A stretch of 64,000 nt of DNA, taken from positions 2,790,001 through 2,854,000 of the forward strand of contig NC_017068.1 of NCBI RefSeq assembly GCF_000284095.1, given 5' to 3'. The notes under the pieces were generated by a model. It ran no database searches and was not told the DNA's origin. It saw nothing but the letters and a program-made list of their open reading frames with translations. Below are positions 42,761-52,440 of the stretch, one piece after another (within the stretch, counting starts at the first letter, position 1; every line of letters starts with the position of its first letter). The stretch is from Selenomonas ruminantium subsp. lactilytica TAM6421. GTDB taxonomy: Bacteria > Bacillota > Negativicutes > Selenomonadales > Selenomonadaceae. The position numbers and the translations under genes were made by a program.

Positions 42761-43684
42761 TCAGCTTAGTGTCAACCACTCGCCAAATTTATTATCCCAT
42801 TCAAATGGTTCAAAAGGAACCATCCCAGACCAATGAAAAAACGTCAATTCGCCCCAGTATATTTTTCCATTAATTTCGTAAAAATCAACTCTTAAATGCG
42901 CAGTATCTCCTGCTAATTTTGATGCCAATACCTTCATACGTTCAAATTGTTTCGGTTTCTCATTAAAACATTTTGCATTTGGATGACCAGATTTTAAATC
43001 CAAATGATGAAACTGCATATCATAAAAATCAAATTTTGTTTCTTCACCATCTTTAAATCTTTCACTTGCAATAAAAAGAGCTTTAGGCTCTCCATGAAAA
43101 GTAAAAAACTTATAATCTCTTAATTCTTTTGTCAACTCATCCACCATATACTTTTCCGCAATAATTCGCGGCTTTACATTTTTATATGGCCATTCAAAAC
43201 CGCCAGCATAATAATAGTTGTGTCTCAACCCTCGCTCCAACTTCTTTTTGGCCGCTTGTCTATCAAAGTTGTTTTTATCCTTGCAGATAACAATACTGCC
43301 ACTGTCATGAGTACATTTCAATACAAACTGATTGGGCAATTCATCAAAATCAATTTCATCAAAATGATCCCATACTCCCAAAGTGGGAATAATATATTCC
43401 TCCCCAATCAACTCTGCCACATATTTTTTAGCTTCATATTTGTCCACCATTTTCGTATACAGCGGATTGCGATCATGCAGCTTCAGCCATTGCAGCTTTT
43501 CATTGAACGTACGGGGATTATCCAAATTCAAAGGATACCCCACCCGCTTCTTAAAACGCCGCTTCAAATACCATTCCTCCGGCACCACATGCATAGCGGC
43601 ATAGTGCATATCACTGTATGCCCTTTTCAGCGGCACCAGCATAACCGACGGCAGATTTTCCTTAAGAATTTTCTTTATCCCCAA
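42761..43684 (-). CDS. TupA-like ATP-grasp glycan-modifying protein
   Basis: 307 residues of the TupA-like ATP-grasp family found in capsule loci. It has NLDNPRTFNEKLQWLKLHDRNPLYTKMVDKY, FVLKCTHDSGSIVICKD (ATP-binding) and the late VDFYEINGKIYWGELTFF metal-binding strand. Relatives (TupA in teichuronopeptide synthesis) are thought to link amino acids or glycans to uronic acid polymers, which fits the two UDP-uronate gene pairs of this window. It starts with TTG at 43682-43684 after AAGGAGAGG. Confidence 0.82.
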   Translation of the reverse strand: MGIKKILKENLPSVMLVPLKRAYSDMHYAAMHVVPEEWYLKRRFKKRVGYPLNLDNPRTFNEKLQWLKLHDRNPLYTKMVDKYEAKKYVAELIGEEYIIPTLGVWDHFDEIDFDELPNQFVLKCTHDSGSIVICKDKNNFDRQAAKKKLERGLRHNYYYAGGFEWPYKNVKPRIIAEKYMVDELTKELRDYKFFTFHGEPKALFIASERFKDGEETKFDFYDMQFHHLDLKSGHPNAKCFNEKPKQFERMKVLASKLAGDTAHLRVDFYEINGKIYWGELTFFHWSGMVPFEPFEWDNKFGEWLTLS

Positions 43685-43828
43685 AATAGCCTCTCCTTTT
43701 CAAAATGCAGTTTCTGTCAATGTCCACTTTATATGTACACATATTATAAAAAGTGATATAATCCCTTATGAAACAAATATTTACCCTTCATTTATTTCTT
43801 TGGTATAATATATGAAGGGAGCGGTTTT

Positions 43829-44372
43829 ATGAGCATGATAGACGATAGCCCCAATCAAGAATACTTAGATGCCATCAAGCGGTTGCGACTTATTGACGAT
43901 GCCTTCTTCAATGTCTGTATGGATGATAACATCGAATGTATGCAACTAATATTGCAGATAATCCTTCGGCCTGCCGCTGTACCATGTAGAGCGCTATATT
44001 GTTGAGCTTAAACATAGCTTCAATGACAATGCGCACATTCTTTATGTCAACTCCGCTTATCATGACGACACCGCCTTGGGCCGCTTAATGCACGATTTCC
44101 ACTGCACCGACCCAAAAGGAATGCACTACGCAATGTTAGCCAGCATAACCGATTACTTTAAAAACAAAGACGAGGGGGTTAAAACCATGTGCAAAATAAT
44201 GGAAGAAATTCAGGACAAGGGCCACAAAAAAGGTTTTGAAGAAGGACGCTCCCAAATGGCTGTAGATACTGCCATGGATATGCTCCGTGATAACGAGCCC
44301 TTAGAAAAAATCGTCAAATATTCCCACCTGCCGCTGGAACGCGTGCAGGAACTCGCCGCAACACTACACTAA
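43829..44372 (+). pseudogene. Rpn/PD-(D/E)XK transposase-family gene with internal deletion
   Basis: A start (MSMIDDSPNQEYLDAIKRLR) and first 48 residues match the family N-terminus. Then the frame jumps at about 43973 to the late part PLYHVERYIVELKH...GRLMHDFHCTD, which is in another frame and continues to the normal end at 44372. The central nuclease motifs are missing, so about half the gene is lost. It has a TATAAT at about 43803 and an AGGGAG ribosome site. Confidence 0.75.
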
Positions 44373-44387
44373 CTCAATAAGTATTAC

Positions 44388-44413
44388 ACACCGCCGCTTA
44401 CCTTCGGCGGTGT
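44388..44413. terminator. Terminator between the Rpn remnant and epimerase copy 2
   Basis: ACACCGCCG / CGGCGGTGT forms a 9-bp stem followed on the plus strand by ATTTTTA, ending the rightward remnant gene. Confidence 0.7.
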
Positions 44414-44417
44414 ATTT

Positions 44418-45422
44418 TTATGCCCCGTAATACTCCCGATACCACTTGGCAAAATGACCTAAGCCTTCAGCAATAGTAGTCTTGGGCCGGAAATCAAAAT
44501 CCCGTTCCAACTCACTGACATCGGCATAGGTCTGGTACACATCCCCGGGCTGCATGGGCAGGTATTCTTTTTCTGCCTTCTTGCCCAGGGCTTTTTCCAA
44601 TGTCTCGATAAAGTCCATCAGTCTTACTGGACTGTTATTGCCGATATTGTAGACCTTGTACTTATCGCCGACATTGTTTTCCTTAGGCGGGTTGCAAAGC
44701 ATATGCTCAATCCCGGCAACAATATCATCCACATAGGTGAAATCCCTGAGCATATCACCGTTGTTGTAAATCTTGATGGGCTTGCCCTCACGAATCAGAT
44801 TGGCAAATTTGAAATAAGCCATGTCCGGACGGCCATAGGGGCCGTATACAGTGAAGAACCGCAAACCCGTAGCAGGAATGCCATACAAATGACTATACGT
44901 ATAGGCCATCAGCTCATTGGATTTCTTCGTTGCCGCATAAAGGCTGATGGGATGATCCACATTATCCGTGGTGCTGAAGGGCGTCTTCTCCTGGTTACCA
45001 TACACGGAAGAACTGGAGGCAAAAAGTAAATGCTCCACAGGATTATGTCGGCAGGCCTCTAATATATTGAAGAAACCAATCATATTAGAATCAATATAGC
45101 AACGTGGATGGTCAATGCTGTAGCGTACACCGGCCTGAGCACCGAGATTCACCACAATATCCGGCTTGGAATGCTCAAACAGCGCATTCACCGCTGACTC
45201 ATCAGCCAAATCTCCTTTTATAAACTCATATTGGGGAAAATCCCGCAAAATCGCCAGTCGGCTTTCTTTCAGTGACACATCATAGTAATCATTGCAATTG
45301 TCAAAACCCACCACCGTAGCTCCCAACTCCAGCAACCGTTTGCTCAAATGAAAGCCAATAAAACCAGCCCCACCAGTAATCAGCACCTTTTTACTTACAT
45401 CAAACTCTCTATAGTTTGCCAA
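44418..45422 (-). CDS. UDP-glucuronate 4-epimerase, copy 2
   Basis: 334 residues, the same length as copy 1 at 8.2 kb and nearly identical through most of the chain (GGAGFIG, SSSSVYGNQ, YAATKKSNEL, MQPGDVYQTYADVSELERDFDF as two segments). A TTG at 45420-45422 is the start, 11 bases after AAGGAG and aligned with the TTG of copy 1; a GTG four codons up is too close to the ribosome site. In contrast to copy 1, a toxin-antitoxin module separates it from its ugd gene. Confidence 0.86.
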   Translation of the reverse strand: MANYREFDVSKKVLITGGAGFIGFHLSKRLLELGATVVGFDNCNDYYDVSLKESRLAILRDFPQYEFIKGDLADESAVNALFEHSKPDIVVNLGAQAGVRYSIDHPRCYIDSNMIGFFNILEACRHNPVEHLLFASSSSVYGNQEKTPFSTTDNVDHPISLYAATKKSNELMAYTYSHLYGIPATGLRFFTVYGPYGRPDMAYFKFANLIREGKPIKIYNNGDMLRDFTYVDDIVAGIEHMLCNPPKENNVGDKYKVYNIGNNSPVRLMDFIETLEKALGKKAEKEYLPMQPGDVYQTYADVSELERDFDFRPKTTIAEGLGHFAKWYREYYGA

Positions 45423-45510
45423 CTTTATACACACTCCTTCTAAGTAAAATATTGATTTTTCGTTACATAAGCGTTACAATTGAAGAAAAAACATCGAGGA
45501 GGTTTTCGTC

Positions 45511-45822
45511 ATGGAAAAAACTGCCACTCTGAATCTACGGATAAATCAAGACGTGAAACACAATGCCGAAACGGTGCTGTCAGCCTTAGGTCTATCTATG
45601 ACAGCGGCCATCACCATTTATCTGAAACAGATTGCCCTCAAGGGCGCTATTCCCTTTGAATTGTCGCTCCCCAAAGGCCCGAACCACCTGAATACCAATT
45701 TAATGAACGCCGATGAGATCCGCGCCTTCCTTGATAAAGGAATCGAGGATATTGAGAACGGCAAGTCAATGCCTGCTAAGGATTTCTTTGCCAACTTCAG
45801 GAGAATGCATGCCAATGATTGA
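45511..45822 (+). CDS. RelB/DinJ-family antitoxin
   Basis: 103 residues. The N-terminal ribbon-helix-helix (TATLNLRINQDVKHNAETVLSALGLSMTAA, in two blocks) is the RelB/DinJ DNA-binding dimer. The C-terminal tail is charged and should wrap the toxin. It follows AGGAGG. It ends inside the start of the toxin gene. The pair is transcribed against the capsule operon and sits exactly between epimerase copy 2 and ugd copy 2. Confidence 0.85.
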   Translation: MEKTATLNLRINQDVKHNAETVLSALGLSMTAAITIYLKQIALKGAIPFELSLPKGPNHLNTNLMNADEIRAFLDKGIEDIENGKSMPAKDFFANFRRMHAND

Positions 45823-46132
45823 ATACCATGTCATAATCTCCGAACAAGCTGCCAAAGATATGTCCGACATATATGATTACATCTGCACCACGATTGGCAT
45901 GCCTCAAATTGCAATGGGCCAATTTAATCGTATCGCCGATGCAATTGAGACATTACACCTTTTTCCAGAGCGTATAAAAGTCATGACAGATTCCCAACGC
46001 CCGGAAAAACAATTTCGACAACTATTAGTTGACAATTACTCCGTAATCTTTACCATCACAGAACATACTGTAAACATTTCACGTGTTGCCTACTCACCAT
46101 CCAACATTGCAAACAAGTTGGAAAATCTTTAA
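45809..46132 (+). CDS. RelE/ParE-family toxin
   Basis: 107 residues: YHVIISEQAAKDMSDIYDYI, AIETLHLFPERIKV and the C-terminal FRQLLVDNYSVIFTI, the compact RelE/ParE fold. Toxins of this group cleave mRNA on the ribosome or poison gyrase; the ParE-like helix pair leaves that open. The ATG at 45809 follows AGGAG at five bases; ATG at 45815 is an alternative. It overlaps the antitoxin end by 14 bases. A terminator follows at 46139. Confidence 0.82.
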   Translation: MPMIEYHVIISEQAAKDMSDIYDYICTTIGMPQIAMGQFNRIADAIETLHLFPERIKVMTDSQRPEKQFRQLLVDNYSVIFTITEHTVNISRVAYSPSNIANKLENL

Positions 46133-46138
46133 CTTCAG

Positions 46139-46170
46139 TGCCGTCATGTCCATACATGACGGCATTTTTA
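46139..46170 (+). terminator. Terminator of the RelBE-like operon
   Basis: GCCGTCATG / CATGACGGC forms a 9-bp stem with a six-base loop, followed by ATTTTTATA on the plus strand. Confidence 0.8.
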
Positions 46171-46187
46171 TATGCTAACTTGACTTA

Positions 46188-47354
46188 TCAATCTCTGCTG
46201 AAAATATCCCTTGTGAATACCTTGTCCCGCACATCCGTCAGCACATCATTCCAACGATTAGCCACAATCACATCACTGCGATCCTTGAACTCTGTCAGGT
46301 CGCTGACAACTTCGGAACGGAAGAAATTATTCTCTTTCAATGTCGGCTCATAGACAATACAGGGAATTCCCTTGGCCTTGATGCGTTTCATTATTCCTTG
46401 AATGGCACTGGCCCGGAAATTGTCCGAAGCCGTCTTCATGGTCAAACGGTAAATCCCCACCACCTTAGGTTGCTTGGCAATAATGGCATCAGCAATAAAA
46501 TCCTTACGGGTTCGGTTAGCCTCCACCACTGCGCCAATCAGATTCTGGGGCACATCCCGGTAATTGGCCAACAGCTGCTTGGTGTCCTTCGGCAGACAGT
46601 AACCACCATAGCCAAAGGAAGGGTTGTTGTAAAAATCACCGATGCGCGGATCAAGGCTGACACCACGAATAATTTCTCCCGTATCCAGGCCACGAGACTC
46701 TGCGTACGAATCAAGTTCATTGAAGTAAGCCACCCGCAAGGCAAGACATGTATTGGCAAAAAGTTTAATTGCCTCCGCCTCAGTGGAACCAGTGAACAAT
46801 GTAGGAATATCTTTCTTCACGGCACCTTCTGCCAATAGTCCAGCAAAAACCTTTGCCCGTTCAGAACGTTCCCCCACGATAATCCGTGAAGGATAGAGAT
46901 TATCATGCAACGCCTTGCCTTCCCGCAGGAACTCCGGAGAAAAGATGATATTCTCCGTCTGATACCGCTTTTTCATCTGCTCCGTGTAACCAACGGGCAC
47001 AGTGCTCTTAATCACCATCACCGCCTGCGGATTGATGGCCAAAACTTCCTCAATCACAGCTTCCACAGAAGATGTGTCAAAGAAATTCTTATCCGGATCA
47101 TAGTTGGTGGGCGTGGAGATAATTACGAAATCCGCGCCACCAATTGCTTCCTGCGCCGCCAATGTTGCCCTGAAATTCAAATCTTTACTCGCCAGGAACT
47201 CCGAAATATCCCCATCCACAATGGGCGAAATTCCCTTATTGAGCATTTCCACTTTCTCTGGCACGATATCCAGTGCCACCACTTCATTATGCTGCGCCAG
47301 TAAAATACCATTGGACAGGCCTACATAGCCTGTACCTGCGATTGCGATTTTCAA
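46188..47354 (-). CDS. ugd: UDP-glucose 6-dehydrogenase, copy 2
   Basis: 388 residues, with the same ends as copy 1 ([16 protein letters not shown] to [11 protein letters not shown]) and the same active-site [10 protein letters not shown] at C253. Differences cluster between residues 33 and 105 and in a few surface positions; the C-terminal third is almost unchanged. It makes UDP-glucuronate for the capsule locus. Both copies have intact catalytic residues, so the genome holds two working enzymes. Confidence 0.92.
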   Translation of the reverse strand: MKIAIAGTGYVGLSNGILLAQHNEVVALDIVPEKVEMLNKGISPIVDGDISEFLASKDLNFRATLAAQEAIGGADFVIISTPTNYDPDKNFFDTSSVEAVIEEVLAINPQAVMVIKSTVPVGYTEQMKKRYQTENIIFSPEFLREGKALHDNLYPSRIIVGERSERAKVFAGLLAEGAVKKDIPTLFTGSTEAEAIKLFANTCLALRVAYFNELDSYAESRGLDTGEIIRGVSLDPRIGDFYNNPSFGYGGYCLPKDTKQLLANYRDVPQNLIGAVVEANRTRKDFIADAIIAKQPKVVGIYRLTMKTASDNFRASAIQGIMKRIKAKGIPCIVYEPTLKENNFFRSEVVSDLTEFKDRSDVIVANRWNDVLTDVRDKVFTRDIFSRD

Positions 47355-47858
47355 TACAAAAACCTCTTTTCATTGAATCATTATAAATAATCTATATAAA
47401 AATCCATCTTTGATGTACTTAGTTCTATAGAATGCTATAATATCCAGTAGGCAGAATATTTACTATTCTATAATTTATTTGTTATAATGTAAGAAAAAAG
47501 CATTCTCCATGTCAGAAAAAAGATTTTTCTGACATGGAGCACTTAACGATGTTTCTGCTGATATCAAAGCCTTTCTTGACTATATAAAATGAATGCCTGT
47601 AAATGATGAATTTGTAACGGGAATAGACAGCTTTATCAAAGAAATAAAAATCAAAGAAGAAGAAAGAGTGCGTTATATGACATACGCCATGAAACAAATG
47701 CGCCTTTATGACTATTTGAAAATTCATGTTAAGGATGTTTTTGAATACCCATTGTGATTTTCACTATGCCGACGATTATTTGACGGCTTTATTTTTTTCA
47801 AATCAACAGCTATCTTATTGGACATCACTTTTAACGATTCCTTTATATAATAAATTTT
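47355..47858. other. AT-rich gap with an Rpn-like remnant and a long hairpin
   Basis: A 504-base stretch between the polymerase gene and ugd copy 2. It holds a perfect hairpin at 47507-47541 (arms CTCCATGTCAGAAAAA) and, on the plus strand, a broken reading frame described separately. The base composition is close to that of the polymerase gene. It marks the junction between the AT-rich glycosyltransferase block and the ugd block. Confidence 0.5.
47542..47756 (+). pseudogene. Fragment resembling the C-terminal part of an Rpn-family protein
   Basis: The plus strand reads LNDVSADIKAFLDYIK, a TGA, then MPVNDEFVTGIDSFIKEIK and ERVRYMTYAMKQMRLYDYLK before a final stop. The pattern (short loop, FLDY, long helical tail) resembles the tail of PD-(D/E)XK transposase-family proteins, of which a second broken copy lies at 43.8 kb. 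There is no start and one internal stop. Confidence 0.45.
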
Positions 47859-48920
47859 CTAAATAGCTGACAAAAAGTGATTTTTGAGAAAAAATGTTAT
47901 TCCAACACCAATTATAATCAGTACAAAAATCATTTTTCTTGACAAACATTTTGCATCCCTATATATTTCAGGCAAAGCAAAGCAAAAACTACTTGAAAAA
48001 ACTGCCGATAATCTTGACGAGAATATACTTAATTCCGAAAATATTAACATTGTAAAGAACGACATCAACAACATAGATATATGAAGATTATTATATTTTA
48101 TATTATTCCATTTAAGTAAATATAAAACCAAAGACAAAACCAGTATACTTCTATATATTAGATACGAAGCAGATTCACTTGCCATATGTTCCAAACTGCC
48201 ACTGTACTGATCCATCTTTGCCACACCTATGCCTAAATAATCTGTCATGAATACAATCATATATTGATAAATATTCAATATATAAAGAACCACACATAAA
48301 CCAATAAATAGCGCTATCTTCTTTATGTCCCATTTAACATCCCCCAGTGGATAAATCAAGAATGTTATGATCATCGTTTTATGAATAAGCGATGCTATTA
48401 TTACAATTATAGTAAATTGTAGTAGTTTTCTCTCAATAACATATCTCAATGCAAAAAGAAAAATACAAATTGCTAACCCTTGACGAATTTGATTAACATT
48501 ATTTTCATAAAAAGTTCTTGCGAACCATAAGAACCATGCAGAAAAAACATACGGTGTATACTTCAACAAACAACTGTAACAACAAAATAATGCTATAGCA
48601 CATACAACTAGATAAAAGGCTTCAAATGAACCTCCCATACTTTTTACTAGCTCACATATCCATAAAAAGCCGTAATCCAGTATACCATCCTGGACATCTT
48701 CAAAATCAAACGTTCCAGATGTATAATCATAATAAGTGCTTTTATATCCCCAGAAATCTGGTGTTATAGGGAAATATATATATCCGACATATAATGAATA
48801 CATCATTATAAAAAGTAATATTATCTTCTTATTTATCTTTCCTATGTCGCTTACATCCAACCACATAGCACTAAATGATAATACCAATACACTCAGCAAC
48901 AGTATATCTTCTATCCGCAT
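47859..48920 (-). CDS. EpsG-family polysaccharide polymerase (Wzy-like)
   Basis: 353 residues with ten to eleven hydrophobic helices. The conserved EpsG-type region GYKSTYYDYTSG, DYGFLWICELVKSMGG and FYENNVNQIRQGLAICIFLFA with the essential-looking RQG is present, followed by the SLIHKTMIITFL helix. It would polymerise lipid-linked repeat units at the outer face of the inner membrane. ATG 48920 is preferred because AGGGAG lies nine bases before it; the open frame begins 14 codons earlier. Confidence 0.82.
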   Translation of the reverse strand: MRIEDILLLSVLVLSFSAMWLDVSDIGKINKKIILLFIMMYSLYVGYIYFPITPDFWGYKSTYYDYTSGTFDFEDVQDGILDYGFLWICELVKSMGGSFEAFYLVVCAIALFCCYSCLLKYTPYVFSAWFLWFARTFYENNVNQIRQGLAICIFLFALRYVIERKLLQFTIIVIIASLIHKTMIITFLIYPLGDVKWDIKKIALFIGLCVVLYILNIYQYMIVFMTDYLGIGVAKMDQYSGSLEHMASESASYLIYRSILVLSLVLYLLKWNNIKYNNLHISMLLMSFFTMLIFSELSIFSSRLSAVFSSSFCFALPEIYRDAKCLSRKMIFVLIIIGVGITFFLKNHFLSAI

Positions 48921-48969
48921 TAAGTTTATCTCCCTAAAAGACTTCGATATAATCTCCAACATGCGTTAT

Positions 48970-50070
48970 TTACTCAAAAATCAATTTTACAAATTTATTT
49001 TTCACGTTCTCAATTCCATAGCCAGATTTGTCCACCATATCACTATATACTTCCCTATCATGACATTTATCAATCATTTGAGTTATTTTGTCTCTCCATG
49101 TAGTTTCACTGTCCGTTAACTGAAGAAACTCCACTAAGTCTGTTATTTTACATTCGCTAGTTATTCTATCTGACAATAAACATGGCAAGCCTGTTGCCTG
49201 CGCTTCTATAATAACATTAGGCATCCCTTCATATAGCGATGGAAAAATCATCCCATCCATCCCCATTAGTAATTGTGGCACATCATTTCTAATCCCTAAA
49301 AATAATACATCATTTTCCAAGTGCATATTCATAACCATATCTTTTATATCATCTTCTCTGCTCCCCTTTCCAATAAGAACAAGTTTGGCGTTATGTATCT
49401 TTCTTATTTCATTGAATATTCGTATTAGAAAATCATGATTTTTTTGCTCTTCGAATCTTCCAATATGCCCTATCAACAACACATTCTTCTCTATACCTAG
49501 ATCTTTACGAATCTTTTCCCGCTCTTGTGAACTAAACAGAAATTTTGAACTTGGTATTCCATTGTTTAATATATTGAAATTATGTTTAACACCAGCCTTT
49601 CCAAACATGAATTCTCCAGCTAGTTTTGATGGTGCTATCTTTACATCTACTACATATTTAGGAAGTAGATAAAAAATTTTATGAAGTAATCTTAGTAATT
49701 TTGCTTCCTGCGGTAAGTTTGAATTTGTAGATCGCAAAGCAGTTTTACAGCATCCTGCTATCTTTGCAATCAATAACAATACAGCATATACAGAGGATGA
49801 CGTAGATATCATGACCGTTTCATAACCATTTCTCTTTACAACGTCATACAACAAATACATGGATTGAACTGGATGACATTTCAGACTTGGCATGTTATAG
49901 ATTTTTCCTCCTAATCTCTTGATTTCGTCATCATAATATCCAGTTTTTTTAACAGTGGTCATAAAGTCCATACTATATAAGTTTCTATCTAAGGAACGCA
50001 ATATTTTCATTAGAAATGTTTCTGCGCCACCAGGTTCCATCAAATTCACAATGCATAGTACTTTTTTCAT
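48970..50070 (-). CDS. Glycosyltransferase, family GT4 (first of two in the capsule locus)
   Basis: 366 residues. The N-terminus VLCIVNLMEPGGAETFLMKIL, the central IAPSKLAGEFMFGKAGV, ILNNGIPSSKF, GHIGRFEEQKNHDFLIRIF and SLYEGMPNVIIEAQATGLP with the catalytic glutamates define GT4. It adds one sugar to the repeat unit on the cytoplasmic side. It overlaps the following GT2 gene by four bases. Donor and linkage cannot be read from the sequence. Confidence 0.88.
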   Translation of the reverse strand: MKKVLCIVNLMEPGGAETFLMKILRSLDRNLYSMDFMTTVKKTGYYDDEIKRLGGKIYNMPSLKCHPVQSMYLLYDVVKRNGYETVMISTSSSVYAVLLLIAKIAGCCKTALRSTNSNLPQEAKLLRLLHKIFYLLPKYVVDVKIAPSKLAGEFMFGKAGVKHNFNILNNGIPSSKFLFSSQEREKIRKDLGIEKNVLLIGHIGRFEEQKNHDFLIRIFNEIRKIHNAKLVLIGKGSREDDIKDMVMNMHLENDVLFLGIRNDVPQLLMGMDGMIFPSLYEGMPNVIIEAQATGLPCLLSDRITSECKITDLVEFLQLTDSETTWRDKITQMIDKCHDREVYSDMVDKSGYGIENVKNKFVKLIFE

Positions 50071-50927
50071 TTTATCCCTCTTATATTGTTTTCATTGCTA
50101 TTTTTAATGCTAGACAAAATGATTTCATGAATCAATCTTATGATTTTATTAGGGATTATTCCAGCCAGTAACGGTTTTATGACAAAAAGCAAGCCTCTAG
50201 GGTGTAGTCCTAATTTTTTAAAACCTTTGTAGCGTATTTTAGCCTCCTCTATACGATAAATAAATTTACGTTTTTTATATGCTTCCTTATCCCATCTATA
50301 CTGAAGTAATTTCTCTGCTATGTTAGCCCCTTTATATCCAGCAGCATATAAGCGCATCCACAACTCATAATCCTGCCCTCGGCGCGTACTATTATTGTAT
50401 CCCCCTAAAATATCTATCGCATTTTTTCGCATCATAACAGATGGATGTATGAAGCAAGGTCCCCAAAGCAAATCTTTCTTTTGAGGATATCTTATTTCAT
50501 TACTCTCCCCCCATACTCCGGTCTCATCGATGTATTCTGCATTTGAACCCACAATGGATATTTCTTGATTATCATCTAAAAATTCGACTTCTTTTTTTAA
50601 TCTATCTGGATAAGACACATCATCATCATCCATCCTAGCTATATACTCCCCCCTAGCCACACCTAAGCACCGATTTAGCGTAAATGCCAGTCTCATATTT
50701 CTCTCATTTTGTAGCAAAACAATTCTGTCATCATATTCAGCTATCTTTTTAATAAACGCACATGTGTCATCTTCCGAACAATCGTCACAAATAATAAACT
50801 CGAAATTTTTATAATTCTGGTTTAATATAGAGTGTATCGATTGGAGTAGTTGTTCCTTCCGTCCCATGGCATTATATACGCCCATAATAACAGAAACCCG
50901 TGGAGATAATTCACTATTCCCCATCAC
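50067..50927 (-). CDS. Glycosyltransferase, family GT2
   Basis: 286 residues with the GT-A fold: VSVIMGVYNAMGRKEQLLQSI, FEFIICDDCSEDDT, the metal-binding YIARMDDDDVSYPDRL and HPSVMMRKNAIDILGGY. GT2 enzymes invert the anomeric centre and often make beta linkages in surface polymers. The C-terminal 60 residues are basic and hydrophobic, suggesting membrane attachment. It is translationally coupled to the GT4 gene downstream. Confidence 0.88.
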   Translation of the reverse strand: MMGNSELSPRVSVIMGVYNAMGRKEQLLQSIHSILNQNYKNFEFIICDDCSEDDTCAFIKKIAEYDDRIVLLQNERNMRLAFTLNRCLGVARGEYIARMDDDDVSYPDRLKKEVEFLDDNQEISIVGSNAEYIDETGVWGESNEIRYPQKKDLLWGPCFIHPSVMMRKNAIDILGGYNNSTRRGQDYELWMRLYAAGYKGANIAEKLLQYRWDKEAYKKRKFIYRIEEAKIRYKGFKKLGLHPRGLLFVIKPLLAGIIPNKIIRLIHEIILSSIKNSNENNIRGIK

Positions 50928-51010
50928 AAAATCCTTTCATTATACCATTCACTAAAATGCATACAGTTTGCATATACCATTCTTCCCTGTCTATAATATG
51001 CAAAAATCTT

Positions 51011-52096
51011 TCATATCGTACTATAAACATCATTGAGCATTTTATTTATCTTCTCAAATCTAAACCCATTAATTTTTTCAACATTATCCTTGATTAAATC
51101 ATCTCTATTATCTAATGCATTACGAATTGCATATTTCACATCATTCATGCTAGATGGTCTAAACAACGGTTTATCTATTAAATCTTCATTACCTCTAATC
51201 TTACTAGCGCAACATGCCACCCCACTCGCCATAGCTTCCATAAGACTGACATTTAGCCCCTCCCTTATGCTTGGAAGAATATATACATCTGCTGCACTAT
51301 AAAACTCCTCAACATCCGTTCTATATCCCACCAATTTAAGGTCAACATTATATTCATTAGCAACATTCAATAACCTAGCGCCCAATTCACCTCTACCAAC
51401 AATCACATAGGTGATGTTTGGAATATCCTTTATAGCCCTTATCACGATTTCATGATTTTTATTTTTATTAAGCTCGCCTACTGAAAGAAGCATTGTTCGT
51501 TTGTTATTTATTCTTAATTCCGCTCTAATCTTTTCTCCATTTTCTTTTTTATACTTAAACTTTTCTAGATTGATACCCACTCCAGGAATATACTCTATTC
51601 TACTGCTATAAAAATTTTTTTTTGCTCGATTATAGTCTTCCTTATTGATAGTTATGAGAACATCTGTATATTTACTAAGCCATTTCTCAATTGGATAATA
51701 TATCAACCAACTCATCAAGGGAGCACCAGTATAAAAATGAAATCCATGTACTGTGTAAATGACTTTAAGTCCATTTTTTCTCAGTTTTTTACATGCAATT
51801 CTTGTTGCCATAGCAGCCAAAGGCGTATGACAATGTACTATATTGTAACGCCTATTACTCACTATATCTCTTATTTGCTTTATTGCTCTGATATTACCAA
51901 AACTTATTGGTGAACGGGAAGTATCTATATGAAAAACTTGGCATCCCCACTCACGGTAGCATGTCGCCACCTTAGTTCTACCATCATTTTCATTAGTTGC
52001 AATATCTATGTGATTTCCAATATCCAATTGATTTTTTATAAACGATTTGAAAAAATCCATTGTACTACCAATTGTGGTTATATATAATATTTTCAT
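51011..52096 (-). CDS. Glycosyltransferase, family GT4 (second of two in the capsule locus)
   Basis: 361 residues: ITTIGSTMDFFKSFIKNQ at the N-terminus, CHTPLAAMATRIACKKL, HGFHFYTGAPLMSW, LSVGELNKNKNHEIVIRAI and PSIREGLNVSLMEAMASGV with the conserved glutamates. The HGFHFYTGAP block is characteristic of the EpsD/CapM-type transferases that add the second sugar to undecaprenyl-linked intermediates. The gene lies downstream of a decayed ATP-grasp fragment. Strongly AT-rich. Confidence 0.88.
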   Translation of the reverse strand: MKILYITTIGSTMDFFKSFIKNQLDIGNHIDIATNENDGRTKVATCYREWGCQVFHIDTSRSPISFGNIRAIKQIRDIVSNRRYNIVHCHTPLAAMATRIACKKLRKNGLKVIYTVHGFHFYTGAPLMSWLIYYPIEKWLSKYTDVLITINKEDYNRAKKNFYSSRIEYIPGVGINLEKFKYKKENGEKIRAELRINNKRTMLLSVGELNKNKNHEIVIRAIKDIPNITYVIVGRGELGARLLNVANEYNVDLKLVGYRTDVEEFYSAADVYILPSIREGLNVSLMEAMASGVACCASKIRGNEDLIDKPLFRPSSMNDVKYAIRNALDNRDDLIKDNVEKINGFRFEKINKMLNDVYSTI

Positions 52097-52125
52097 TACT
52101 CTAGTATTTCCTTATACAAACTTCA

Positions 52126-52440
52126 TTATATTTCATCATATAAATCTCCCTCATAATCACCGATATGATTATCCTTTTCATTTCCTTTAAAATTTTCATG
52201 GATTAGCTTTATATGATTAACGCCACATTCATAATCATGCGGATATCCCCCACCAAATTGATGCTTAACTTCAATGATATAATACTTACCACTAACACTA
52301 GTCATTTTTCTAAGCATCGGTATATCGTTGTGTAAAAAATCTTTCACTATTCCCCCGTGGAAACCTGTGATGACAGGGCTAAATAATAGTGTGACACCTG
52401 TGAATAGTATCTTGTTATAGAGATTATTTGGCAATAACAT
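52126..52440 (-). pseudogene. Decayed C-terminal fragment of an ATP-grasp gene
   Basis: An open frame of 104 codons whose last 60 residues (SGKYYIIEVKHQFGGGYPHDYECGV, read in two pieces, and HIGDYEGDLYDE) align with the C-terminus of the intact ATP-grasp gene just upstream (GKYYLSEVNPRFGGAYLHAYG, GNYEEGV). The metal-binding Asn of EVNPR is changed to Lys-His. It lacks the N-terminal two thirds. It is a tandem remnant, not a likely functional protein. Confidence 0.65.

Noticed and set aside
47507-47541. Terminator of the EpsG gene
   Set aside because: The hairpin is strong, but the T run is inside the arm and loop rather than after the stem on either strand, so intrinsic termination is doubtful.
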